A stretch of 39,523 bases of DNA from Halobacteriales archaeon QS_5_68_33 (GCA_003023785.1 PXRS01000016.1:1-39523), one strand, 5' to 3'; shown: positions 8,151 through 16,356, counted from the first letter of the stretch. The notes: generated from the sequence alone by a model not told the origin. Numbers and translations are program-made.

Positions 8151-8231
8151 TTAGGCCGCGACGGCCGCGAGCGCGATACTGTCCGCTCCCTGGACCTGCA
8201 CGCGCCAGCGCCACGCGGGAGCGGACTGCAT
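8151..8231 (-). CDS. possible Trp-containing leader peptide of trpS
   Basis: A 26-codon frame reads MQSAPAWRWRVQVQG, then ADSIALAAVAA and TAA. Its ATG lies 26 bases downstream of a strong TATA-like box (CGATTTTTATCGG on the minus strand), so a leaderless transcript would begin at or next to this ATG and read this peptide first. Two Trp codons occur at positions 7 and 9, an unusual density, directly upstream of the gene for tryptophanyl-tRNA synthetase. The 87 bases between its stop and the trpS ATG contain the perfect palindrome GCACCGCGGTGC and a distant complementary pair (CCGTCGC with GCGACGG). This resembles an attenuation leader, but no such mechanism is demonstrated here; it could also be a chance frame. 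Confidence 0.4.
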   Translation of the reverse strand: MQSAPAWRWRVQVQGADSIALAAVAA

Positions 8232-8252
8232 CACTTCCAGATACTGCCGTCC

Positions 8253-8263
8253 CGATAAAAATC
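8253..8263 (-). promoter_or_regulatory. TATA box of the trpS transcription unit
   Basis: The + strand reads CGATAAAAATC at 8253-8263, a clear TATA box on the minus strand. It is centred 26 bases from the leader ATG at 8231 and about 195 bases from the trpS ATG. The distance to trpS means the mRNA would carry a long leader, unlike most genes here. The interval 8264-8454 beyond it holds a CTCGCTTCGCTCGG-type simple hairpin and no gene. Confidence 0.6.
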
Positions 8264-8454
8264 GTTTCGGAGACGGACCCGGAGACGGGCGAGCTCGTGG
8301 TCGCTGAGCGGGATGTCCTCCCTCGCTTCGCTCGGCCGGATGGTGCCCGCTCACAGCGTTTGTTACGAGCATTTACCGGTGTTCTGCTGGACAACCGGCT
8401 GGCGAGATGTCTCCCGGCCGGTCCGACGAGGCATCGGAGAAGAACTCGCGAGTC

Positions 8455-8534
8455 ATACGGTCGGTTGTAAGTCATTTCCGGATTTCGTCGAACCGCCCGG
8501 CGAAATACCGGTAAATCGTTACAACCGACCGTAT
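8455..8534. repeat. R1 palindromic element, copy A (full, 80 bp)
   Basis: A perfect 16-bp inverted repeat (ATACGGTCGGTTGTAA at 8455-8470 and its complement at 8519-8534) flanks an internally palindromic core (CCGG...GGCGAAAT with GAAATCCGG). The right edge shares its T with the TGA stop of the XRE-type gene. It lies between that gene and the trpS promoter, where a terminator would be useful. Confidence 0.9.
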
Positions 8535-9241
8535 CAGGGGAACTCGCGGAGGGTTTCGAGCATCTCGTCCAGGTCGGTGGGACAGACGGCGAGCGAGTAG
8601 CCGTCGACGCGGGCGAGGTCGTCGGCGTGGTCCCAGAGGCTCGCTTCGTCGAGGCCGTGGAGGACGACCGCCGTGGGCGTCGGGTTGGCGACCCGGAGCG
8701 CGACGAGGGGGCCCTCGCCGCTGGTGACGTTCGTGAACACGAGGGCGCGGTTGGTCGACTGGCCGTACAGCCGGTAGAACTCCTCGGAGGAGAGCCGCGA
8801 GATGGCCTGGATGCTGTCGATGACGGTGTGGCCGGCGACCGTCTTGTAGGTGCCGTCGGCGACTTCGGTCGCGCCGATGGCGCCGTAGAACCGGTCCAGC
8901 CCGACGGCGGTCCGGTACTCCCGGAGGTCGTGGACGATGTCGGCGTCGAACCCGGCCGAGAGGACCCGCGCGTGCTGGCGGATATGACTGCCGCCGCGCC
9001 GGTCGTCGATGGACAGAAGCGCCTCGACCGAGCGCTTGACGACGCCGATGCCCGGGCTCTCCCGGCGGCCGCTCTCGTAGTCGGAGACCACCGACGGCGA
9101 TACCGCGAGTTCGTCGGCCAGTTCCGTCTGGGCGACCTCGAAGTCGGTGCGCCACTTCCTGAGCGTCCCACCCGGGTCGTCGCTGAGCGTGATCTCCCCG
9201 GCGATCTTCTCGGCCAGGTCCCGCCGCTGTCCGCCCTCCAT
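8534..9241 (-). CDS. XRE-type helix-turn-helix transcriptional regulator
   Basis: A 235-residue protein. A Cro/C1-type helix-turn-helix lies near residues 30-65 (FEVAQTELADELAVSPSVVS followed by DYESGRRESPG). The remainder is an alpha/beta domain with segments such as DGTYKTVAGHTVIDSI and NRALVFTNVTSGEGP that probably senses a ligand or mediates dimerisation. This two-part layout is seen in haloarchaeal regulators of unknown target. The start at 9241 is supported by a TATA-like CGCTTTTGTCG about 28 bases upstream. Its TGA stop overlaps R1 copy A. The upstream neighbour, a membrane protein in the same direction, is separated by R1 copy B, so the two are unlikely to form one operon. Confidence 0.8.
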   Translation of the reverse strand: MEGGQRRDLAEKIAGEITLSDDPGGTLRKWRTDFEVAQTELADELAVSPSVVSDYESGRRESPGIGVVKRSVEALLSIDDRRGGSHIRQHARVLSAGFDADIVHDLREYRTAVGLDRFYGAIGATEVADGTYKTVAGHTVIDSIQAISRLSSEEFYRLYGQSTNRALVFTNVTSGEGPLVALRVANPTPTAVVLHGLDEASLWDHADDLARVDGYSLAVCPTDLDEMLETLREFP

Positions 9242-9313
9242 TGGCCCTTGGATCTGCCAGTGGCGACAAAAGCGTACCGGAGGCCGCCCGGCGGCGCTCT
9301 CCCGTGCTCGGTC

Positions 9314-9370
9314 CCGGATTTCGTCGAACCGGTCGGCGAAATACCGGTACATCGGTACGACCGACCGCAT
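9314..9370. repeat. R1 palindromic element, copy B (one arm lost)
   Basis: The core (GGATTTCGTCGAACCGGTCGG, split here as the usual GAAATCC / ACCGGT palindrome) and the right arm (TACGACCGACCGCAT) are present. The left arm is replaced by unrelated sequence near 9300-9313. The right edge provides the TGA stop of the membrane protein gene at 9370. Confidence 0.75.
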
Positions 9371-9933
9371 CACTCCGGAGCGACGAGGCCCGTGACGGCC
9401 CCGCCGGCCGCGCCGAAGACCAGCGGGTAGACGAGGCCGGCGAGCAGGACCGCCGTGACGAGCGGCGGGCCGGCCACCGCGTCGGCGATGCTGATGCGCA
9501 CGGCGACGGCCGCGACCAGCGACGCGAGGGCGTACCCGAGCGCGACCGGCGCGCCCGCTTTCGCCCCCTCGAGGACCTCGCTCGCGCCGTAGGCGGCGAC
9601 GGCGCCCGCCGCGAGCAGCGCCACCGGCGGCAGGACGTACAGGACCAGCAACCCGGGTTCCTCGGCGCCCGACAGCAGGTTCACCGTCGACCGGCCGAGC
9701 GGACCGGGAACCGACGCGTCGACGAAGTGGGCGTTGAAGTAGAGCCAGCCGACCAGCTTCCAGGTCACCGGGTCGCCGGCCAGAAACTCCAGCACGTCCG
9801 TCGCCAGCGCGTCGCGGACGCCCCCGGCGTGGAGGAGGTACGTGACCAGGTATCCGAGAAGCCACGCCCCCGGACCCGCGACGGCGCCGCGGCCGAGCGA
9901 GCGAGCGGGGTCGGGGACCGAACGTGTCGACAT
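9370..9933 (-). CDS. multi-pass membrane protein, unknown function
   Basis: A 187-residue protein with about four or five hydrophobic segments: AGPGAWLLGYLVTYLLHAGG, VLYVLPPVALLAAGAVAAYG, ALGYALASLVAAVAVRIS and PLVTAVLLAGLVYPLVFGAA. No catalytic or metal-binding motif is apparent. It resembles small haloarchaeal integral membrane proteins of unknown function. The ATG at 9933 is the first in frame and precedes a short basic stretch and the first membrane helix. Its stop overlaps R1 copy B. The 175-bp space between it and mutS (9934-10108) shows nothing convincing. Confidence 0.75.
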   Translation of the reverse strand: MSTRSVPDPARSLGRGAVAGPGAWLLGYLVTYLLHAGGVRDALATDVLEFLAGDPVTWKLVGWLYFNAHFVDASVPGPLGRSTVNLLSGAEEPGLLVLYVLPPVALLAAGAVAAYGASEVLEGAKAGAPVALGYALASLVAAVAVRISIADAVAGPPLVTAVLLAGLVYPLVFGAAGGAVTGLVAPE

Positions 9934-10108
9934 GTCGTGATTTCTCGCCCCCCGGCGGGAAGTGCTTTCCGGGGGTGGCAGGTCGACCGGGTCGGGCGCT
10001 GGTGTGCGTCGAAACCGGCTCTCTGCTCGCGCCGGTCAAAGACGAGGGCTGGCTCGGTGATTCCGCCGAGGCGGTGTATCGCGACCGCCGGCGCGAGGCC
10101 GACGCCTG

Positions 10109-12862
10109 TCACTCCTCCGTCAGCCGCTCCTGCCACTCCTGAACTTTCGCCATCAGTTCGACCGGTGGCGTCTCGTTGACGGACAGGTCGGCGAGCGCGT
10201 CGAGGACGTCGGGCGCGCCGTCGCCGTATTCCTCGGCGAGCACCGACTCCGAGTCGAATTCGCCGCCGTCGGCGGAGGCTCCCGCCCCCTCCATCGCTCC
10301 GCTGGCGTCGGCCGTCTCCCCGCCGGTCCGCAACTCCCCGGCCCCCACGTCGAACACCGCCTGGACCGGTTCGCCGCCGCTCCCGCGGGCCTCGATGGCC
10401 TTCTCCTCGCGGAGCCGTTCGAGCACCTCCTCCGAGCGGTCGACGACCGGGTCGGGGACGCCCGCCAGGTCCGCGACGTGGATGCCGTAGGACCGGTCGG
10501 TCGGTCCCTCTCGGACGGTCCGGAGAAACGTGACCTCCCCGTCGGACTCGTCGGCCGCCACGTGGACGTTGTACACCCGGTCGAGGTGGTCGGCAAGCGT
10601 CGTCAACTCGTGGTAGTGGGTCGCGAAGAGGGTCTTCGCCCGCACCTCGTTGTGGAGGTACTCCGTCGCGGCCCACGCGATGGAGATGCCGTCGAACGTC
10701 GCGGTCCCGCGGCCCACCTCGTCCAGGATGACCAGCGAGTCCTCGGTGGCCGAGTGGAGGATGTTCGAGAGCTCCTGCATCTCGACCATGAACGTCGAGC
10801 GCCCCTGGGCGAGTTCGTCCAGGGCGCCGACACGCGTGTAGATGCCGTCGACCAGCCCCACCCGGGCTGACCGTGCCGGCACGAAACTCCCGACCTGCGC
10901 GAGCAGCGTGACCAGCGCCGCCTGGCGCATGTACGTCGACTTGCCGCTCATGTTCGGCCCCGTCACGACCAGGAACTGCCGCTCGGCGTCCGCGTGCCCG
11001 CTGGCACGCTCCCTGTCGGGCGGCGAAGCCGCCCCGTCCATGTGGAGGTTGTTGGGGACGAACTGCGTCGTCTGCTCGACGACCGGGTGCCGGCCCTGCT
11101 CGATCTCGAGTTCGCGCCCGTCGGTCAGTTCCGGCCGCGTCCAGTCGTTGCGGACGGCGTGGGTCGCCAGACTCGCGAGCGCGTCGACCTCCGCCAGGGC
11201 CCGTCCGACCATCTGCAACAGGTCGGCCTCGCCCGTCACCCGCTCGCGCAGGCGCTCGAATATCTCCCGCTCCAACTCGTGGCGGCGCTCCTCCAGTCTG
11301 AGCACCTCGCGCTCGCGCTCGTCCAGTTCCGGGACGGTGTACCGCTTGGAGTTCTTGAGCGTCTTGATCTCCTCGTACTCGTCGGGGGCGCGGTCGGTCT
11401 CGCTTTTGCCGACCTGGATGTAGTAGCCGTCGGTCCTGTTGCGGTCGACCGAGAGGTGGGTGATGTCGTGGCGGCGCTTCTCGCGCTCGGGCAGGCGGTC
11501 GAGCCAGTCCAGCACCGCCTCGTGGTCGGCCACCAGGTCGTCCAGGTCGTCGTCGTAGCCGCGGGCGATGAGCCCGCCCTGCGTGACCGTCCCCGGTGGG
11601 TCCGCGACGAGCGCCTCGTCGATATCGCCGGCCAGCGTCGCCGCCCGGTCGCGGTCGGGGCGTGCGAGGACGTCATCGAGCGGCGACTCGCGCAGGCGCT
11701 CGGCGCTCTCGACGGCTTCGCACACGTCGGCGAACCCCTCTAGCGTCTCCCCGACCGCCCGCAGGTCCCGGGCGTCGGCGCTGCCCGACGCGGCGCGGGC
11801 GGCGAGCCGTTCGAGGTCGTAGGCCCCGTCGAGCAGTTCTCGCAGGCGGTCGCGGGCCATCGCCGCCTCGGCCAGCGTAGCGACCGCCGACTGGCGCCGC
11901 TGGAGCTCTCCGCGGGAGCGGCGGGGCCGCTGGAGCCACTCCCGGAGGAGCCGCCCGCCGGCGCTCGTGACCGTGTGGTCTATCGTCGCGAACAAACTCC
12001 CCTCGCCCTCACCCCCCATCGTCTCCGTGAGTTCGAGGTTGCGCTGGGTCGTCGCGTCGACGGCGACGTACGCCTCGCCCGTGTAGGACTGGACGCGCGT
12101 CATCGACGCCAGGACGCCCGCGCCGGTCTCCGCGACGTAGGACAGGACCGCGCCGGCGGCCTGGACCGCCGCCTCGCGCTCGATGCCGACGCTCTCGATG
12201 GCGCCCTCGCCGAACTGCTCGCGCAGGCGGTGGCGCGCCCGCCCCGGGGCGAACGCCTCGGCGGTATGCAGCGACAGCGAGGCGTCGGTCCTGTCGCGGA
12301 TACGCTCCAGCAGGGCGTCGTCGGCCCGCGCGTCCGGCCCGGGGAGCACCTCGACGGGGTCGAACTTGTACAGCTCCGTCAGCGCCGTCGTGACGGCGTC
12401 CTCGCCCTCGGTGGCGGTGACGAGGAACTGCCCGGTCGTCACGTCGGCGAACGCGAGGCCGACGGTCGCACCGTCGCGCCCCTCCTCCCGGACGACGCTC
12501 GCGAGGTACTGGGCGTCGTCGTCGGTCGTCTCCAGGAGCGTCCCCGGCGTGACGACTCGCGTTATCTCGCGGGCGTGCTCGCCGGCGTCGTCCTCGTACT
12601 GGTCGGCGACGGCCACCCGGTAGCCTCGCTCGACCAGTGCCCGCATGTAGGGCGTCAGGTCGTCGACCGGTACCCCCGCCATCGGATACGACGACCCGTG
12701 CGAGGACTTCTGTGAGACCTTGAGGTCGAGTTCGTCCGCCACCGTCTCGGCGTCCTCGGCGAAGAACTCGTAGAAGTCGCCACACTGCATCGCCAGCAGA
12801 TCCGCGTCGGTCTCCTCCTTGAGCGCGAGGAACTCCCCCACGATGCCCGTCGCCTCCGTCAT
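10109..12862 (-). CDS. mutS: DNA mismatch repair ATPase MutS
   Basis: A 917-residue MutS. The N-terminal mismatch-binding motif is CGDFYEFF, carrying the Phe-x-Glu that wedges into mismatches. The C-terminal ATPase has Walker A VTGPNMSGKSTYMRQAAL and Walker B LVILDEVGRGTATFDG, followed by ATHYHEL. A low-complexity acidic/Gly-Ala stretch and an ELMAKVQEWQERL helix, probably for dimerisation, end the protein. It recognises mismatches and small loops and recruits MutL. No mutL lies next to it in this window. A longer in-frame ORF begins at 12934, but a TATA-like GGTTTATATCC at 12888-12898 indicates that transcription starts close to the ATG at 12862 (MTEATGIVGEF), which also matches the family N-terminus. 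Confidence 0.95.
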   Translation of the reverse strand: MTEATGIVGEFLALKEETDADLLAMQCGDFYEFFAEDAETVADELDLKVSQKSSHGSSYPMAGVPVDDLTPYMRALVERGYRVAVADQYEDDAGEHAREITRVVTPGTLLETTDDDAQYLASVVREEGRDGATVGLAFADVTTGQFLVTATEGEDAVTTALTELYKFDPVEVLPGPDARADDALLERIRDRTDASLSLHTAEAFAPGRARHRLREQFGEGAIESVGIEREAAVQAAGAVLSYVAETGAGVLASMTRVQSYTGEAYVAVDATTQRNLELTETMGGEGEGSLFATIDHTVTSAGGRLLREWLQRPRRSRGELQRRQSAVATLAEAAMARDRLRELLDGAYDLERLAARAASGSADARDLRAVGETLEGFADVCEAVESAERLRESPLDDVLARPDRDRAATLAGDIDEALVADPPGTVTQGGLIARGYDDDLDDLVADHEAVLDWLDRLPEREKRRHDITHLSVDRNRTDGYYIQVGKSETDRAPDEYEEIKTLKNSKRYTVPELDEREREVLRLEERRHELEREIFERLRERVTGEADLLQMVGRALAEVDALASLATHAVRNDWTRPELTDGRELEIEQGRHPVVEQTTQFVPNNLHMDGAASPPDRERASGHADAERQFLVVTGPNMSGKSTYMRQAALVTLLAQVGSFVPARSARVGLVDGIYTRVGALDELAQGRSTFMVEMQELSNILHSATEDSLVILDEVGRGTATFDGISIAWAATEYLHNEVRAKTLFATHYHELTTLADHLDRVYNVHVAADESDGEVTFLRTVREGPTDRSYGIHVADLAGVPDPVVDRSEEVLERLREEKAIEARGSGGEPVQAVFDVGAGELRTGGETADASGAMEGAGASADGGEFDSESVLAEEYGDGAPDVLDALADLSVNETPPVELMAKVQEWQERLTEE

Positions 12863-12887
12863 GGATGTCCTGTGCTCGTCCTCGGAT

Positions 12888-12898
12888 ATAAACCATCT
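12888..12898 (-). promoter_or_regulatory. TATA box of mutS
   Basis: The minus strand reads GGTTTATATCC about 30 bases before the ATG at 12862, consistent with a leaderless mRNA. It is the main reason for rejecting the longer reading frame starting at 12934. Confidence 0.6.
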
Positions 12899-12904
12899 TT
12901 TTCC

Positions 12905-13052
12905 CGGCGGGGTTTCCTCGCTCGCTTCGCTCACTGCGGGAACCCCCGGGCCAAAAACATGGGTGAAAAAGCCGAACCCTCGCTTCGCTCGGGTTCGGTG
13001 AACCGCCTCGCGCCTGCGGCGCTCGGCGGATGCTCAAAACAGGGTGAAATAG
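12905..13052. repeat. simple haloarchaeal CTCGCTTCGCTC hairpins
   Basis: Intergenic sequence upstream of mutS with several imperfect hairpins, including GAACCCTCGCTTCGCTCGG pairing with itself around a TTCG loop. No gene was found. Such low-complexity GCGAGC/GCTTCGC tracts are frequent between haloarchaeal genes and appear again at 8310-8330 and 28760-28775. Confidence 0.5.
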
Positions 13053-13356
13053 GTCGGTTGGGGGGAGTGTGTGGCTCGCGGTTACGGTGCGGCCGCGGTC
13101 CCTGGTGGACTGAAAGGGCGAGGCCCGCTCGCGTGCAGTTTAGTCGTCTGCGCGACCCCTATCTGAGCGAGCGGTGCGAGGCCGACCGAAGGGATGCCTC
13201 GATGCGAACGGGGAGCGTAGCGACCCGTGAGCGCAGCGAGCGAAGATATGTCGCGCAGCGACCGCGAGCGGGCCGAGGGCTTTCAACGCGTAGCGTCGGG
13301 TGCGGTAGCGTTTCCTGCTAGCGAGCGGGCCGAGGGCTCTCATCGCACGCCGTCGA
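13053..13356. repeat. R2 dispersed repeat, copy 1
   Basis: This stretch matches 28646-28885 by eye. Shared blocks are GTCGGTTGGGG at the start, GGACTGAAAGGGCGAGGC, CGCGACCCCTATC, GATATGTCGCG, and GAGCGGGCCGAGGGCTTTCA at the end. The CTGAAAG near one end and CTTTCA near the other form inverted termini. The end module GAGCGGGCCGAGGGCT is repeated about 62 bases later (13319-13340). Copy 1 has extra sequence in its middle. No start-to-stop gene with normal codon use is present. Confidence 0.7.
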
Positions 13357-13800
13357 GTGCGGTCGGAACAGTTGTACCAGCGGGCGCACTCGCGGGCGGC
13401 CCCGCGGCGCTCCTCCGTATTCGATCCGGGGTCCCTGACGGTCTCTACCGCCCCACAGAGGTCGATATCGGTATCGGCCTCGTGACGGTAGATCGTGCCG
13501 CCGTCTGCGTAGTCGAATTCCTCGATCGTGAGGCCGGGTTCCTCGGGGACGGTGACCGTCTCGGGGGGCGAGAGCCACTCGGTCCCGACGTCGCAGGTCC
13601 CCAGCGTCGCACCCCCGACCGTGAGCGGCGGGGCGACGAGGGTTCCGCGCCGGATGGCCGGCGTGGCGCCGTAGTGGTCGGCGGTCGAGAGTCCCGACGG
13701 CGTCCGCCCGACGACGAGGTCGAACTGCCCCTCCTCGACCGCGATCTCGAACTCGCTGGCCGGGGTGACCGGCAGGCCCTGAAGGTCGACGGCGACGCCT
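13357..13800 (-). pseudogene. gene fragment cut at both ends by repeats
   Basis: On the minus strand one frame has typical haloarchaeal coding character for about 148 codons: GVAVDLQGLPVTPASEFEIA, then EEGQFDLVVGRTPSG, TLVAPPLTVGGATLGTCDVG and EEPGLTIEEFDYADGGTIYR. It has no start codon; the frame meets the TGA of R1 copy C at its 5' side. At its 3' side it runs into R2-type repeat sequence (ends at 13140 only after the repeat). I do not recognise the family. It is most simply a remnant trimmed by events at the two repeats. Long ORFs in the opposite strand here are shadows of this frame. Confidence 0.6.
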
Positions 13801-13801
13801 C

Positions 13802-13881
13802 ATACGGTCGGTTGTAACTGTGTACCGGTGATTCGCCGGGCGGTCCGACGAAATCCGGAAATGACTTACAACCGACCGTAT
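13802..13881. repeat. R1 palindromic element, copy C (full, 80 bp)
   Basis: A perfect 16-bp inverted repeat (13802-13817 and 13866-13881), the same arm sequence as copy A and exactly the same total length. The right edge shares the TGA stop of the TIM-barrel gene. The left edge abuts the truncated gene fragment. Confidence 0.9.
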
Positions 13882-14723
13882 CACTCGCCCTCGTCGCTCT
13901 CGTCCGCGAGGATCCCCTGGAGCGCGTCGGCGGCCGTCCGGAACCCCTCGGGGCCGCTGTAGCCGTAGTTCGACCCGGCCATCGCCAGGTGCGGTTCCAG
14001 CGAGAGCGGGCCCGCGAACCCGCGGTCGTGCAGCGCCGCGAGCGTCTCCGGAATCCGCCCGTCGCCCTCGCCCGGTGGTTCGATCCCGCCGCGCTCGCCG
14101 AAGCGGGCGTCCTTGACGTGGACCTGGTCGACGTACTCGACGACCTGCAGGAGCGCGTCGGGGTAGGGCCGGACGCCGATTTCGAGGTAGTTGGCGGGGT
14201 CGAACACCGCCCGGAGGTGCGGCGAGTCGACCGCTGTCAGGAGGTCCCGGACGCGACCGGGCGTGTCGCCGTAGATGTCCTTCTCGTTTTCCAGCACGAG
14301 GGTGACGTCGGCGCGCTCGGCGCGGTCGACTGCCGCGCGGGTCCGCCGGAGCACCTCGGCGCGGTGGTCGGCGGGGTCGTCGTCCTCGGGGACGTAGTAC
14401 GAGAAGACGCGGACCCGGTCGGTGTCGAACCGGTCGGCGAGTTCCAGCGCCCGGTCGAGAAGCTCCATGTGGGGTTCGAGGGGGTCCGCGACCCCGACCT
14501 TGCCGATGGGCGACCCGATGGAGGTGACGGTAAAGCCCCGCGCGTCGAGCGTCGCTTCCAGGTCGACGAGGCGCTCCCCGGAGAGGTCGAGCAGGTTCTC
14601 GCCCCGGACGTTGCGCAGGTCGAGCCGGTCGATCCCCGCGGATTCGAGGACGTCGAGCTGTTCGTCGAGGTCGTCGGCGGTCTCGTCGGCGAAACCGCTG
14701 ATCCGGTCGGCAGGGTCGGTCAT
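13881..14723 (-). CDS. sugar phosphate isomerase/epimerase-like TIM barrel protein
   Basis: A 280-residue protein of the xylose isomerase-like TIM-barrel (AP endonuclease 2) superfamily. Characteristic segments are SGFADETADDLDEQLDVLES at the start, TLVLENEKDIYGDTP (metal-ligand Glu), AVFDPANYLEIG (Asp-x-x-Asn), QVHVKDAR (His-x-Lys-Asp), and LSLEPHL (Glu) near the end. These place one divalent metal site in the barrel. Members isomerise or epimerise sugars and inositols; the substrate is unknown. A TATA-like CGATTAACCC about 25 bases upstream supports the ATG at 14723. Its TGA overlaps R1 copy C. Confidence 0.85.
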   Translation of the reverse strand: MTDPADRISGFADETADDLDEQLDVLESAGIDRLDLRNVRGENLLDLSGERLVDLEATLDARGFTVTSIGSPIGKVGVADPLEPHMELLDRALELADRFDTDRVRVFSYYVPEDDDPADHRAEVLRRTRAAVDRAERADVTLVLENEKDIYGDTPGRVRDLLTAVDSPHLRAVFDPANYLEIGVRPYPDALLQVVEYVDQVHVKDARFGERGGIEPPGEGDGRIPETLAALHDRGFAGPLSLEPHLAMAGSNYGYSGPEGFRTAADALQGILADESDEGE

Positions 14724-14759
14724 GGCTTCGCTCCCGGGCCCAGCGGGTTAATCGTTGTC

Positions 14760-16100
14760 CTACGGGTCGGTCACGACCTGCCGGTCGCCCTCCAGGGAGT
14801 CGAGGCGGCGGTCGACGGCGTCGCGGTGCTCGACAAGCGTGTCGACGGCGTCCGGGACGAGTTCCCGAGCGGTCGCGACCGTCTCGTCGAGGACGTCCCG
14901 CGCCTCGCGGTAGGCCGTCCGGGCCTCGTCGCGACGGTGGGCGGCGCGGTGGTCGTCGCCGGCGGCGACCCGGCGGGTTGCCACCCGGCGCCGCGTCTCA
15001 ACGAGGTCGGTGGCGACGGCGTCGACCGTCTCGCGGAGGTCGGCGGTATCGCCGGCGAACCGGCGGTCCTCGCTCCCCCAGTCGAGTTCGAGCGCCCGCC
15101 GGTAGCGCTCCAGGGCGCGTTCGAGGTGGGTGGCCCGGTCCATCGGCTGCCCGGCGTCGCGGGCGCGGTCGTGGGCCTGTTCGGCGCGCTCGACCGGCGC
15201 CCGCTCCAGCGCGGCGAGGTTGCGCTCGACGCGCGCTATCTTCTTCCGGACGGAGGCCGACCCCTCGAAGTCCAGGTCGGCCGTCTCGAGGACGGCGACG
15301 TAGTCCTCGTGGGCGCCGAGGAACTGTCCGTAGGCCGCCTCGTAGGCGTCGTCGCGCCACAGTTCCTCGGCGCGGTCGATCCGGTGGACCGCCCGCCCCC
15401 GGAGCGTCTCGATTTTCGCCTCGCGGACCCGTGCCTCCGCGCGCTCGATGCGGGTCGCCATGGCCGCGACGCCGTCGGCGGCGAAGCCCCGCTCCTCCCG
15501 GCGGGCGGCCGCCGTCTCCTCGGTTGCCGCCGCGAGCGTTCCGAGAGCCGCGTCGTACTCGCGGGCCTCCCGTTGCCCGCCGGCGTCGACGACCAGTTCC
15601 CGCGCGTCCTCCAGATGGGACTCGACGCGGAGCCACGCTATCGACGCCGCGTCGGCGTAGGCCGCGAGGTCCGACAGGTCCTCGCGACAGCCGAACTGCC
15701 AGACCGCGTCCGACCGGGTCGTCAGCGCGAGTTCGTTCGCGAGCAGTCCCTCGTTGTGTTCGACTATCTCGACATCTGCCAGGTCGATCGCGACCGACCA
15801 GTCGCCGTCTCCATCGTTATCACCGACGACAAAAAGCAGCCGCGCATCGGTCACCATCACGAACGCCCGGTAGTCCTCGCCCGGCGTGAATCGCCGCTCG
15901 CTATCCCCGTCGACGTGACGCCGCGTGACGCCGCGTTTGGCGTTCGAACGGGCGAAAATAGCACGCTCGCCCTCGTCGAGATACGACGACAGCGGCCTCT
16001 CTCGCAGGTACCCCGACGACAGGATCCCGCCGCTCCCCGTTCCCTCCAGCACCGCTTCGTCGACATCCCCGGTGTTATAGGTGCTGATAACGGTGGGCAT
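14760..16100 (-). CDS. PH-domain and coiled-coil protein, unknown function
   Basis: A 446-residue soluble protein. Residues about 30-150 look like a bacterial/archaeal PH-like domain (short beta strands such as RAFVMVTDARLLFVVG and WSVAIDLADVEIVEHNEGLL, ending in a helix). Residues 150-440 are helical and highly charged (Arg/Glu/Ala-rich), with heptad-like spacing and probably TPR-like or coiled-coil hairpins, for example AEELWRDDAYEAAYGQFLGA and ALERYRRALELDW. No enzyme motif is visible. It may be a peripheral scaffold or sensor. It ends 36 bases upstream of the TIM-barrel gene start, in the same direction, so co-transcription is possible, although the barrel gene has its own TATA box. Confidence 0.65.
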   Translation of the reverse strand: MPTVISTYNTGDVDEAVLEGTGSGGILSSGYLRERPLSSYLDEGERAIFARSNAKRGVTRRHVDGDSERRFTPGEDYRAFVMVTDARLLFVVGDNDGDGDWSVAIDLADVEIVEHNEGLLANELALTTRSDAVWQFGCREDLSDLAAYADAASIAWLRVESHLEDARELVVDAGGQREAREYDAALGTLAAATEETAAARREERGFAADGVAAMATRIERAEARVREAKIETLRGRAVHRIDRAEELWRDDAYEAAYGQFLGAHEDYVAVLETADLDFEGSASVRKKIARVERNLAALERAPVERAEQAHDRARDAGQPMDRATHLERALERYRRALELDWGSEDRRFAGDTADLRETVDAVATDLVETRRRVATRRVAAGDDHRAAHRRDEARTAYREARDVLDETVATARELVPDAVDTLVEHRDAVDRRLDSLEGDRQVVTDP

Positions 16101-16208
16101 GTTCGTCCATAGGTGACCGGCTGTTATGAGTGTTCGTAACTGATATTTGATAGTACCAGCATACCGGAAAAGTCGGCGTCGCTCGGGCGGCCCGATATCA
16201 CGGTCAGG

Positions 16209-16293
16209 CTACAGGTTCTCGACGATGCGGGCGGCGATGCGCTGGGCGCCGACCGCGGGCGAGCGTTCGCGGCTGCGACGGGCTGCGGCCACC
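16209..16293 (-). pseudogene. C-terminal remnant of a lost gene
   Basis: In the divergent gap before parA, the minus strand reads RSRERSPAVGAQRIAARIVE followed by NL and a stop, with nearly every codon ending in G or C. This looks like the last residues of a haloarchaeal gene (the AQRIAARIVENL ending recalls glycosyltransferase or epimerase C-termini), but no body or start is present. It is probably a degraded leftover. The rest of 16101-16356 carries divergent promoters only. Confidence 0.3.
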
Positions 16294-16319
16294 GATTTCA
16301 GGTTTGATAGCCCGGAGCG

Positions 16320-16330
16320 TATTTTTATTA
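16320..16330 (+). promoter_or_regulatory. TATA box of the parA-cheW unit
   Basis: TATTTTTATTA lies about 30 bases upstream of two adjacent in-frame GTG codons at 16357 and 16360. It indicates a leaderless or near-leaderless start there, and argues against the longer frame beginning at 16147. Confidence 0.6.
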
Positions 16331-16356
16331 GCAGGAAGGGTGGAGTCGCGAGCAAC

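Noticed and set aside
9934-10108. Possible + strand coding segment (VCVETGSLLAPVKDEGWLG)
   Set aside because: Both strands look equally coding-like over a short stretch; there is no start, no motif and no supporting context.
13989-16112. Long + strand ORF of 707 codons
   Set aside because: It lies antisense to the TIM-barrel and PH-domain genes. Its composition mirrors GC-rich third positions of the real genes, and it has no family motif.
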